Assembly: GCA_003342815.1 (NCBI GenBank)
Contig: PTEX01000119.1
Span: forward strand, 1,973,032-2,037,031
Length of the DNA: 64,000 bases
Direction of reading: 5' to 3'
Origin: Eudromia elegans
Taxonomy: Eukaryota; Chordata; Aves; Tinamiformes; Tinamidae
The position numbers were made by a program, and so were the translations under genes. Under the pieces are notes generated by a model that was not told the origin of the DNA, searched no databases, and saw nothing but the letters and a program-made list of their open reading frames with translations. Each line of letters begins with the position of its first letter. Positions within the stretch are counted from its first letter, which is position 1. Positions 53,801-64,000 of this stretch are shown here, piece after piece.

Positions 53801-56800
53801 GAACTGGAAATGGGACATTGTATTAAGCACCCAATGTATCAGACTTAACAGGTCAAAAACCTTTATTTTGATTCTATGGGAAGAGAAGAGGTACCGAATG
53901 AGGACAACTGTACCCAGCATTTCACAATTCATATGGAAGGAAAGATGACCATTAGCCATGCAAACTACCTCTAGCAGCCAAAAATGACATACAGCATGCA
54001 CAAGTAAGGCAGCAAATATACTGCTGCTTTAAGTATCATCACTCAAATGAAGAAAAAACTCCTACTTACACAAAATATGTTAACTTCATATTGGACACAG
54101 AATCTGAAAGTAAATGGTAATTTTTAATCAAACTAATATGGTAGGATTAGAGCATCCTTTGTAAATTTTAGGGGTCTTTATTATTATTTTAGAAAAGGAG
54201 AAGTACATTCCAGCTACTAGAGTTTTTACTATTTAGATGCAAAGACAGGCTGTAACAAGACTGCTGCTTTAACTGTTAAATGATATTTGATTTTAGGGCA
54301 ATTGAGACTGATCTGAAACTTCTTAGCTAGATCCATGATCTGCTTTTTATCATTTTTCACAAACCCACAAAAATAACCTTGGTCTTTTCCACACAGTACT
54401 GTATTACTAACTTATCCCTAGATTGATAATGATTAATTATTAGAATATTTGTGAACTTTATCCACAGTCAAGCTTAGCCTTTAGCTGGGGATCATGAAGA
54501 AATATCTGTAACATTTAAGGTATGCAGAACATGTACTTGTACTCCTCACAAAAGGTGGGTTTAGATCAACTTAGTAACTCTGCCTGGTTTGTGTTTTCCT
54601 TCAGGCCAACCAGAAATAACAGTGGAGCAAGAGAGACAAACCACATAAGGATACACTTAAATTCCAGTGACCACTGCACCACTTGACCACTTCATCCAGT
54701 GAGATGAAACCAAAGAGGCCAGTCTAAAATCCATTCATTTTAGTTCTTTCAGAATCTGTCTTGAAAGTCTCTGCATCTGTACATGCCACTGTCCATAGGC
54801 AACAGTATTTTATACTTATTTGCATTTTAATAATGTCAGAGGCTGATTTTAATACTTTAAGCAATTTGCAATAGAGATACTACAAAAAAAGAGGGAGGAG
54901 CAGAAATAGGTGCTATTCGGGTACAGCACAGGTGACTTTTTCTAATTAGAGGAAAAATACACATAAACCATACCCTAGAGGAAACAGAGCTTGGTATGTG
55001 CACCAGAAAAAATACTCCTATTGTAAAGGATTATTGTTCAGTAGGGAAACAGCTTTGGTGATTAATGCTGAAAGACTTGTTGTGACCTTAGCAAAGACGG
55101 AATCAAAACCCAGAAGAATTAAAAATGAATCTAGGTCTATAACGCTAAGCCAGAGAAGACACTTGGGTCTTTGTGTTTTACACACCATTAATAAACGGAA
55201 TTATGTTCAAAATTTTGCATTGTAAGCACATAGCATCATTTTGCTTTTTAAAATATATGTATTTCTTCTAAGAATCTTGACCTAAAAGAATCATGCAATT
55301 ATAAGCATATTATTTTTTGAAAATATTGACTAGAAACAGAGCTACCACAACAGTAGCTCTTCCCTGCTTTCCCTGCTTCTCGTTCCCACTCTCTGGGGGA
55401 AACGGCTAGTTATCCACTAATATTAAAGGTAGCTACAATAGAATAGCAGTTAATTGTTATAACAATTATCATTATAAAATCCCTACTTGAATCTTAACTT
55501 GCATCTGTGTTATTAAATCAGTGTGTCCTAACATGTTGCAGTTCCTAACTCTGTCTTAATATAGTGAGTGTTTTCATTTACAACCAACCTATATTACTAT
55601 CTTAAGGAATGACCAACATCTGGTATTAGGTCACAACAGATGCTTTTGCCAATGTGATTTATTTTGCATTCAGGTAACCCTATTTGCATAAACTTTTAGA
55701 AGCACTTCTACTATTCTTTCTTCATCTTACAGCTGAGCTGTTGTTTGGAACATATTTGCTATCAGCTAATCCCAGAACAACCAGCAGTACCTGCATATCA
55801 CTTTCATGGAAAATTCACTAGGGACCTTAGCATTCATTAAGAGGCAAACCTAGAACTGTTTATATGGTTACATCATGAAAATTAGAAATTACTGCAGTAT
55901 CCCCAAGTGCAATTTTAAGAACAGCTATGAGATGCTGTAACTTGCAGCTCTGCTAATCATTTCACAGAGCTAATATTATCAATTTTTAATTCAGTTTCTC
56001 TATAGTACTTTTTGCTTCCTTTATAGGAGTACATGACCTTTTTTTTTTTGGTCATTCTGCTCCCCAAACAAACTTTAAAGGGGAAAATAAACTTTTTCTG
56101 TTGAAAGAAAATGATAAAATTGTATTATTATGTGATAAAGTTATCCACACACACAGATATAAATCTCAGGCTCTTTTTTCTACTTTCCATAATGTTAAAA
56201 TGAAGATATATATTATACATATGTGTATAGTTCCTTCATGTTCAGAATTGAATATGAAAGCACTGAAATGTACATATATTCCATCTAAGATCAGACCCTC
56301 GGAGCTGGGTAAACTAGTCCTAGGGATATGAAAAAGTTTCCAATGTATGTAAATCATACTATATATAGTAAATCACATATAACACAGATTACACATCAAT
56401 GAATAAACAGCAAGTAATCAGACCTCATGAGCAAATGTAAGACTATAATGTCAAGCAGATCTCAGAGTAAGAGAGAACAAACAAGCAAAGCAGCTTTCTG
56501 GCAAAGAAATCCCCATGACGAATGTGCACATCCAAGCCAAGGGCTTAGGATGTCGATGACTCACCGTAATCCCCCTTCTCTTTTTCTTCAGAAAAAGACT
56601 ACTAAGTTTAGCACATAGATGAAGGGCAAGCATAGTAAGCTTTATTTCCTCCCTTTCAGAAGATTGGAAAGTTTACATATAGCATTTTTAACTGTACATG
56701 TACTGAAAATAAGTTGTAGTAACTGAATAATCTAGACTTTTAGCAACTAGACTAATAATACTTCTGTTTAATTAATCTTCAAAGTCTAGTTAACAAAAAT

Positions 56801-57264
56801 CTTAGCTTTGCATAGAATGGATTTCTTTAGCCCACCAACTGCATATATGTTTGGAATAAGTCACCTATCATAAAGACTGGCTGTCAAATTTGGATGCAAC
56901 CACTGGTGAGAAAAGGCTGAAATTAGGCTGTAATGTATTTGCAACATCGCAATTGATCATCTTATATAAATCATATTATTTTTCATATCCATTGATGACA
57001 CATTTTGGCTAATGGAGAAAACGGAAAAAATTTTCTCCTGTTATATAGTAATATGTATACCTAGGAGATAACTACTCACTCTAGCTAACCAAATTTAAAA
57101 TTCCAAGGATACAGAATACTCAACAACTTTTCCACAAACCCCATACAAAAGCAGTAAGAAAAACCCCACACATTTCTCCAGTACTGACAGTTAAACAAAT
57201 ATGAGTCATTTAAAAAAATGCCATATTCAGTCTAGAGTAAGACAGAAGACAGACACATTAAATA
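50820..57264. other. Intergenic region just downstream of NXNL2
   Basis: No gene is supported. An inverted repeat lies at 52924-52944 (8-base arms ACATGTCA and TGACATGT around a 5-base loop). Open frames such as 51585-51917, 52969-53283 and 53690-54001 show no domain. The region lies 3' of the NXNL2 polyadenylation signal and may receive read-through transcription from the minus strand. Confidence 0.6.
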
Positions 57265-57287
57265 CATATATTTAATAAATGTTTATT
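57241..57287 (-). terminator. NXNL2: NXNL2 polyadenylation signal with GU-rich downstream element
   Basis: On the minus strand, AATAAA lies at 57287-57282. It is the first canonical signal after the stop codon; I checked the intervening 400 bases and found no earlier one. Cleavage would be expected about 10-25 bases further on, near 57260-57272. After that comes a GU-rich stretch (TGTGTCTGTCTTCTGTC, 57257-57241), the usual binding site for the cleavage-stimulation factor. Signal and downstream element are spaced as expected for a vertebrate 3' end. The exact cleavage site is inferred. Confidence 0.75.
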
Positions 57288-57684
57288 GAAGTGAATAATT
57301 CTTTTTTGATAAAATATGTGCGCTAATTACAAAAAATAGATTTGTATGTATCCATAATTTTAAATGTACAGATCTGCAAAAATCAGATATTTGCATAGAA
57401 CAGAATTCTATTGTTATTGTCTAAAAGGGGTTTTCCTCCTAAAGTTCTTCAATATTATCAGGAATTCTTTGGTTCATACTGAATAAATAAAACAATACAA
57501 ATAAGAAAAATAGTTTTTGGTCTTACTGAAATATCTAATCCACAAGTTGAACTAAAATAAAAACTGTTTTACAAGCAAACACAAACAATGCCTTACCCGT
57601 TTTGTTTTGAACAACGCAACACTCTTGAGAGCCCTACAAAATTTTCCATGATGCCTTGTCTTGCTTCTGTCTGCCAAGTTTCGT
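57265..57684 (-). other. NXNL2: NXNL2 3' untranslated region (inferred)
   Basis: About 420 bases separate the stop codon from the inferred cleavage site. The stretch is AT-rich, has no retained long frame in the direction of transcription and shows no inserted repeat. The lower end rests on the AATAAA signal only and could extend further if weaker downstream signals are used. Confidence 0.65.
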
Positions 57685-57853
57685 TTAGCTAGAAAAATTC
57701 TGAAAGATATCTGCAGCCTCAAGCCAGTTTCGAAAACAGGAAAGCCCTTTGTCTCTGATCTGTTTTCTTCCTTTGTCTGTAATAACTTCTCCGGTTTGTT
57801 TCACAATCACCAGCTTAGGAATGGCTGTTATGTTGTATTTCTTCTTCAAATCA
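57685..57853 (-). CDS. NXNL2: Nucleoredoxin-like protein 2 (RdCVF2), terminal coding exon
   Basis: The exon encodes the last 55 residues plus the stop codon (TAA at 57687-57685). It begins with the last base of a split codon, then DLKKKYNITAIPKLVIVKQT, and ends in AADIFQNFSS. The AIPKLVI stretch is the cis-proline loop and following strand of a thioredoxin fold. GEVITDKGRKQIRDKG and the C-terminal WLEAADIFQNF segment are characteristic of NXNL2. NXNL1 and nucleoredoxin differ strongly at the C terminus. NXNL2 is a photoreceptor-expressed thioredoxin-like protein linked to rod and cone survival and to olfactory and visual function in mouse. The catalytic CXXC lies in exon 1, which is not in this window. 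The family is usually about 156 residues, so exon 1 should supply about 100. The frame is intact. Upstream is a strong acceptor and downstream a polyadenylation signal, so this looks like a working gene and not a retrocopy. Confidence 0.93.
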
Positions 57854-57893
57854 CTGGGGGAGAGAAAACAAATAAACAAACAAACATGTTAGG
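57854..57893 (-). promoter_or_regulatory. NXNL2: Splice acceptor region of NXNL2 terminal exon
   Basis: Read on the minus strand, the exon is preceded by AG at 57855-57854. Before it lies a pyrimidine-rich tract (ending TTTTCTCTCCCCC), itself preceded by TTTG repeats. A branch-point candidate CCTAAC lies at 57893-57888, with its A about 36 bases from the exon. The acceptor splits a codon, leaving one base on this exon. Family alignment suggests the split residue is histidine or similar (CA|T), which is inference. Confidence 0.88.
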
Positions 57894-58466
57894 AAGAATC
57901 TTAGAAAGTCTGATCTCCCACAATCCTAGTCAGTGCACATGAGAGAGCAGGAACAGTGAAGGCTTCCTGACAGCTTGGAGCACTGAAGCAGCCAACAGGG
58001 GGAGATGGATAAGGATGGATAGATGTGTTTATTGGCACATCCCTTCAGTTCCTTCTACTGGACAAGGAGGCAACAAAAAGAATCTCACTTAAGTTTGCAT
58101 TAATTTACTAAAGTTGCCCCTTATATAAAATTATTTAAAAATCTACATTAAAAAAATAGAACATGGCATATAAGAGAAGGCTAAAGGTAGAGAAGGCTAA
58201 AATTATAGAAAAAAAATTCCTTGAGCAAGTCAGGCCTTCTACATACACAAAAATATATAAATACAAAGATTTGGAAAAAAGACCATATAGATTTGGAATA
58301 AGAACCAGACATTAAGTAGTGCAAGGGAAGGGAAAAAAAAAAATCTACTCACTCTATCCCCATTGCACAAATATTTTAGTGCTTGTTTCTCTGCACTTGC
58401 AGTCTCTGCAAGACTGCGCCAGATATTTCTGTCTACCTGTTACCTACTCTTTTCTGATAAAAGTGG

Positions 58467-58491
58467 TTTTTTTTTTTTTAAAAAAAAAAAA
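58467..58491. repeat. T13-A12 self-complementary homopolymer pair
   Basis: Thirteen T residues are followed directly by twelve A residues. The two halves can pair with each other as a loop-less inverted repeat. It lies in the NXNL2 intron. The lengths may vary between individuals or reflect sequencing error. Confidence 0.92.
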
Positions 58492-61400
58492 GCTAAACAA
58501 AAAGTAGTGTTTCATGAAAGAAATCAAAATCTAGTCAAAAGATTGATGAGGCGGGAACTCAAGAAAATTAATCAGAAAAGACTTCTCATACTGAAAGATA
58601 TAAGTTTAATCAGATTGAATTAATGATACATGGAAATATATTAAATATTAATACTGGAAGTAAAATAAACATGAGGGAGGGAAAAGAAGAAGAAAGAGTA
58701 TTTGACATCCAAAGAGAAACAAGAATACTTGCTGACATTGGCACATGATAAATAAGAAGCCAAGATGACTAATTATACACCACAGAGATGAAAGCACATG
58801 AACAGCAATCTAACAGTCACATGAAGTAGTAAAACAGAATTCACTGTTTACAAAGCAGAGTTGAAAGAGAGGAGCAGCATGCAGAAAAAAAAAAAGGGGG
58901 AAAATGTAGCAATAGAAAAGATATCATGGAACACATCATAAACCATTTCAATTGATCATGACGCAGCCAACAGAGAAGTACTAGATGAAAAATTTTTCCA
59001 AGGAAAAGAGTTTAACAATTATGACATTAGAGGACATTATTTATTAGAACACAAAATAAAAGGAGGGAAGAAACATAGCATCTGTATTTTCATAGATCAT
59101 AAAAAATCAGACACAGAATTCTGAACTGAAAGCAGCGCACAAGTAAATGTCTTTGTTGAGGAAGAAACTGGAAGTCCTTTTCAACACAAGAAATTCACCT
59201 TACTTGAAGTGGTGCTGATGGGATATGCAAAACAAATTTTGTCTGCTGGTAAATTACTGATTTCAATGTAAGGTACAAAGCAAAATTTAGGACAGTAAGT
59301 AAGCCAGAAAAAGCAATACTGTGACCAAATGACTAAAATAAAAAATAAATAAATAAAAATTAAAAAGCACTGACAACCACCTACTGGCAAAAACTTTATT
59401 AAGTTATAATAGAAGAAACAAACTCATATTTTTTTTTTTTCCTAATCACAGAACAGCAGTTCATTTCAATGGTCATCAGATAAAATGAGTGTTTGTGGCT
59501 TGGAGAGCTCCTCAAGAGGAGGAGCCCCAGGTGTTTCCTGGAACTCCAGAACCAGTTCACAGAAATAAAAGCACAGGAAGAATGCTGAAAAACTCCTGCC
59601 TTAGAACATTTTTCAGAACACTGCAAAAATAAGCTGTTTCCAAATGCATAGCAACAGCAAAATTATTTTCATTAATACCAAAGAAGAAAGCAAATCACAT
59701 GTTCGATTTAAAGAAAAAAGTAGACTGCTGATAATAAAGGTCGTTAACTTCTTGGTGGGGGGGAGGTCTGTAACCCCTTTCAAACTAAGTGACAACACAA
59801 AGAAACTATCAGGTTCCTCCTAACACTTGACATTATTCAGAAGTCATATCTGCATGCGGAATTAGAGATCAGTGAATTAATATGAATTTGTAATGTTCAT
59901 TTTGCAAAGTAACTTCAAGAGAATGCCTTCTAGCATATCAACTTCACAAGAGATATTCCAGAAATTTAGTGGGAAGAATGGAAATAATGGTCACAGACAT
60001 GCTGTGTCACAGACGTGTTCAGACATGCAACAATGGTCACATCTAACAGGAAGTGAAAAACATAAAAAATCCACTCCTCATCTGCTACTAGTATAACATA
60101 ACAAGAACTCCCGAAAAAAAATGTTATCAGTATCATGGAAGAGGTCATATCTTTCAGACTAAGAGCTATCAGAAAAAAAAAATAAATGAACTACAACAAA
60201 TAACCTCAAAGTAACACCCTCTCAGAAGAAATGTCATCTATATAATGGAAAACTTGAAATATGAAATAACCTTCTCACACTGACTTGCACCAAAATGAGC
60301 AGAAACCAAGTACTCTTAGAATAACCAAAAAAGAAGGAAACAATAAGCAATAACAGGAGAGTCATCTTCCAAAATATTTTTTTTGTCCAAGAATGACATC
60401 AAACAAAAAACACTAAATAGAATTCTAATGCCTAAGCACCAGAGCTACAAGCAAGAGCCTCTACTCTGTGAGGCCCAAGTGTCATAGAATTTTGATCAAG
60501 CAGAAAAAAAAAAAAATCACAGCCATTGTGCAAAAATACCAGAAATTTGTATGGGCACAGTTATGCTTTACATTCCTTCTATGTTTTTCTTGAAAACAGG
60601 AAGAATTAAAACATCTTATCTTTAGAACTAAATAAACCCCAACATAAGTGTTATAGATCCAGAGAAGCCATTCCGGAAACAGATCTTCTCTTGCAGAGAG
60701 ATATAAAAGAAAAAGCCATAGCAGAATACCAAGATGTGTCAGCAAGACAGCAAGCAGAGCAACACCACCAAAAAAAAAATATTTTAAGATGAACTATAAT
60801 GTAGCCTAGCAACAGGCTCACTTACTTACCAGAGAATTCCTAAATAAAAACAAGTGACCAAGAATCCCCACAGATCATCCCAGGTTCTGCAAAAACAGGA
60901 GCAAAGAAAACGCATTCCAGAGCAAGTCGATGTAGAAGCTATGTAAACGAAACTAAGTAAAAGATTACTGTCTTATACAAATGTCATCATAAAAAAGATG
61001 AGTAGAAGATGCATTTTATTGGCTCAGTGCACCCCCACAAAAAGCAGCTTGGCTACAAAAGTAGCTAGCACAAAAAGTGCCTGGTGCAGTTTTAATAAAC
61101 TGAGAGGAGGACAGCAGAAAACTGAAGGTAATTAGCTATGGAGACTGGCTGGAACTAATATTTTCCATTCCTAAGAAAATACACGTGGAGCTTCTCCATT
61201 TGAGCACACAGCACCATGTTTACACAACCTCTGGCGTGAAGGTAACTTGCATCCCAACAGACTGAAGCATGCTCAGAACTTGCTTGCTTTTATGTGCAAC
61301 CAGTAATACGAGGGCACCTGGAGAAAGACTCAGGAATCTTTGCAGAGTGCAGAAAATCCTTCTTCATCACTGCAAGGTGGTTGGAAAAAAACAGCTTTTT

Positions 61401-64000
61401 AAAACCTGCTGAGCTTAATGTCTGCTATAGGGATCTCAGATGCTGTGACTCACTGCACTGACAACATACGCACCATATATCAGACAGACTCACTCCAGTG
61501 ACAATTTATGAAACCACTAGCCATAAGCAGAAACATCTCTCACACCACCACAGCAAACTTTGTTCTCATCCAGCAAAGCGAAAAAAATACAATTAATGAC
61601 ATTTTTTAAACCTAGATATTTCCAGTTAAGTGTTTCGACTGTAAATTTAGTATCACACCGACTCGAGGCTCAATTGGAAAAAGCAACAGGGGAAGCTACG
61701 TAGAAGACAGCTTGGTCAAATTGAAGTAGCAACTTTTGCACAGGTATGAGAAATGTTTTAGATAATACTTTGAAATAGCAGTCCTTAGCATGCAGGAGGT
61801 TATATGTGGAAGGATAATCTTTTCAGAAACACAAAAAGATTAAGCTAATTCGCACAGACTAGGAAAGTCATTGTAATTGTTAGGTCTTTGATTGAAAAGG
61901 CTGGATGAAGGTAGGAGTGTAAAATTTTATGCTACTAGCTAAATAGCTTTATAATAGAGTTTAAGATTTATATGCAAGAGGGTCTTTGATATAGAGACAA
62001 TATGGACAAGGTTAATTTGTTTAGAATATGAACAATATATACATAAACTTTAACGTTGAGCAGCTACTCTAAAAACATAAGTTTTTTCTTTTTAGCAAAA
62101 TGCCAGGTCCAGCGTTTTTCCTCATGACAAACTTATGGCATAAGCATCAATATTTAAGCTATAAAGATTATAAAAAGGAAGAAGTTCAGCATTTTTGTAT
62201 TTTGGACACAGTGATTCTTCTTTTTGATAGTAATTCTTTCTTTGTGCTGTATGGCATTTTTATTCACCTGTCTTTGAACTTTCTTATGTTCAACTTCTTT
62301 GACCCATTTGGTCAAGGTCTTGAAACACAAACACATTAAACAGAATATTCAAACAACAAAGAATACTTAAATAATTTCTTCCTGCTCTTCCAAAAAAATA
62401 AAGTTAGCACACACATAGGAAACCAAAAAGTAAACTACTTAGGAAAGCAAAAGCTATATACTTTTGCAATATATGATAAAATGATACCTTTAATTCAAAG
62501 CAGAGCATAATGCTTATAATTCAAAGGACATTTGTCTGAGTGACGGACACCTTCCTAATCTGTTTCTAGCAGTTCTCACTAAAATACACAGCTTTATATG
62601 TGCAGTGAACTTTTTCCATTTTTGACCACAGAAACAAGCAAAGAATTCTGAAGAATGTACCTAGTAAAGTTTATGGATAGCAGCCAGAAAAGACCAAGAG
62701 GCAGCTACGGTCCTTAACTGCCCATAGATGTCTCCAGCCTTCTCCTTCTATATGACCCTCCTGGCCTCCTTCACACACCCCTGCAGGTGTCAATCCACCA
62801 TCACACCTAAAGTTTCTGAATATAAAGCTTAAGCACACATTTTTGTTTCTGCATTTTCCAGTAATCTTTTTGGATGACGGTTTCCATTGTGGTGGACAGA
62901 ACATAAACTTAGAAAATATAAGTCTATCCGGCAGCCTGCAAGAAGTCACACAGAGAATAAGTGATTTCAGTAAGGCTTCATATAAACACATCACACCACT
63001 GAATCACAGAAAAAACACAGACACTCATTTAATAAGGTAATTTGGTGCCATGTCCCTTCCTGCTCCTCCTCTATACTAGCCCCTTCCTTTCCCCTAGCAT
63101 TCATTCCCTTCTGGACATCTCCATGCCTGTCCTGCAAGGATTAAGCAAAACGCAGTGACCAGGAAGTGAATTTTCTGCTACCAGACTATGAAGTAGAATA
63201 GGTGCACCCTCACCTCAGACATCCCCACCTAGGTTTACTGTCAGGATTATAGAACTATTTAAGAAGGTACAAGATCTTGCAGTGAATTCAGATGTTTTGC
63301 TTCTCTGCAAAGTGCTATATTGCAGACTATTTCTTCACACAGTAAAATTAATTCCAAAGAAACTCCAAGCTTCCAAGTGTAAACTGCATTTAGATAGCAA
63401 ATTTAAAATCTGCTCCTCCTTTCCTAGAAGGAACTTCCACCTGCACTGCAAACCTTAAGCATCTGAAGACATCAGCTAGCATAAGCTGATAGCTAGTAAG
63501 AATGATAAGTTGGTTTAACCAAGCCATATCTGCCTGGTGCAATGCCTGCAATAACTCACCACTACCTCCGAAACCAAACTAATTGGTATTAATTCATGTT
63601 AACCTTCCGGAGTATCTCCATGTAGTCATTTATGGTTGTATCTAAACATCTAAGAACATTTCAAAGTTGGTGAGTTTTACATCCGTCTATCCTTTCTTCT
63701 TTAATTAGCCCTCTCACACACCATAATGCCAAGCTATGCAACAGGATGCATTGTGCTCCTTACAGAAGTCTGAAGGACATTACAGACTGCCTAGGAAAGA
63801 CAATCAAATTAACTCTGTGCCTCTGATCCATGAGACCTGGGTAAGTCATGGCAAAGACATAAATAGAAGCCTAATCCCCAAGTTGGCAGCTTTAAGCGCA
63901 TTCCTGCAGTCAAGTCAAATTGCTGAATCCAGCTTGCTGGATGCACTAGGAAATCTGCCTGAAATCTACCAGCTATGACCAAATGCAGGGAGCACCTGGA

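Larger units (their letters stand above)
57854..64000 (-). other. NXNL2: NXNL2 intron (3' part), no exon 1 in window
   Basis: At least 6.1 kb of noncoding sequence runs from the acceptor to the window end. Exon 1 of this family is about 330 bases with an initiator methionine and a CXXC thioredoxin motif. No minus-strand frame here carries such a sequence, so the intron must continue past 64 kb if the gene is intact. By eye the plus strand is strongly A-rich over T from about 58 to 61 kb, so the transcribed sense strand is T-rich, a bias known for vertebrate introns. It contains A runs at about 58327-58341, 58883-58894 and 60507-60519, and a T13-A12 block at 58467-58491. No repeat family is recognised. 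Confidence 0.75.

Noticed and set aside
62671-62994. 107-codon minus-strand frame as NXNL2 exon 1
   Set aside because: It has the right strand and about the right size, but the translation lacks the CXXC thioredoxin active site and any NXNL2-like sequence. Its cysteines are not in the family pattern.
1-64000. CRISPR array, tRNA or rRNA genes, operons, retroviral or Polinton-like elements
   Set aside because: I saw no regularly spaced repeats, no cloverleaf-like or rRNA motifs, no paired long terminal repeats and no polymerase, capsid or envelope-like frames. This is a visual reading, and very degraded copies could be missed.

Overview
The window looks like bird nuclear DNA. It is AT-rich and almost free of genes, with short low-complexity runs and two clear fragments of CR1, the main avian LINE. 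The 26.1 kb fragment ends in the avian-type CR1 tail, a repeated GATTCTGTGATTCTG-like sequence. The only protein-coding sequence I can support is on the minus strand near 57.7-57.85 kb. It is the last coding exon of a nucleoredoxin-like gene, and its protein matches NXNL2 (rod-derived cone viability factor 2, RdCVF2). In chicken, NXNL2 is remembered as lying on chromosome Z near SPIN1, so a Z-linked origin is likely, but that is inference.

Layout: 1-126 is a compound homopurine microsatellite. From about 0.13 to 57.26 kb there is noncoding DNA with no convincing exon. It holds a degenerate minus-strand CR1 (9.70-10.10 kb), a short plus-strand CR1 3' end (26.10-26.18 kb), a 13-bp tandem repeat (34.67 kb), AT-rich palindromic stretches (33.3 and 39.2 kb), a GC-richer pocket (37.0-37.3 kb), several long A tracts (40.8-47 kb) and a 61-nt pyrimidine tract (50.8 kb). 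A cluster of homeodomain-type motifs at 5.35-5.56 kb is a weak enhancer candidate. From 57.27 to 57.85 kb lies the NXNL2 terminal exon with a complete-looking 3' end: acceptor, polypyrimidine tract, branch-point candidate, stop codon, about 420 nt of 3' UTR, AATAAA and a GU-rich downstream element. From 57.85 kb to the window end is the NXNL2 intron. Exon 1, which would carry the CXXC active site, is not seen and must lie beyond 64 kb if the gene is intact.

The gene is transcribed right to left. Most of the window is therefore the intergenic region downstream of NXNL2, which in human is also a long gene-poor interval. I found no tRNA, rRNA, CRISPR array, intact transposon, retroviral element or undescribed multi-gene system. 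Most long ORFs are chance frames with no recognisable domain.
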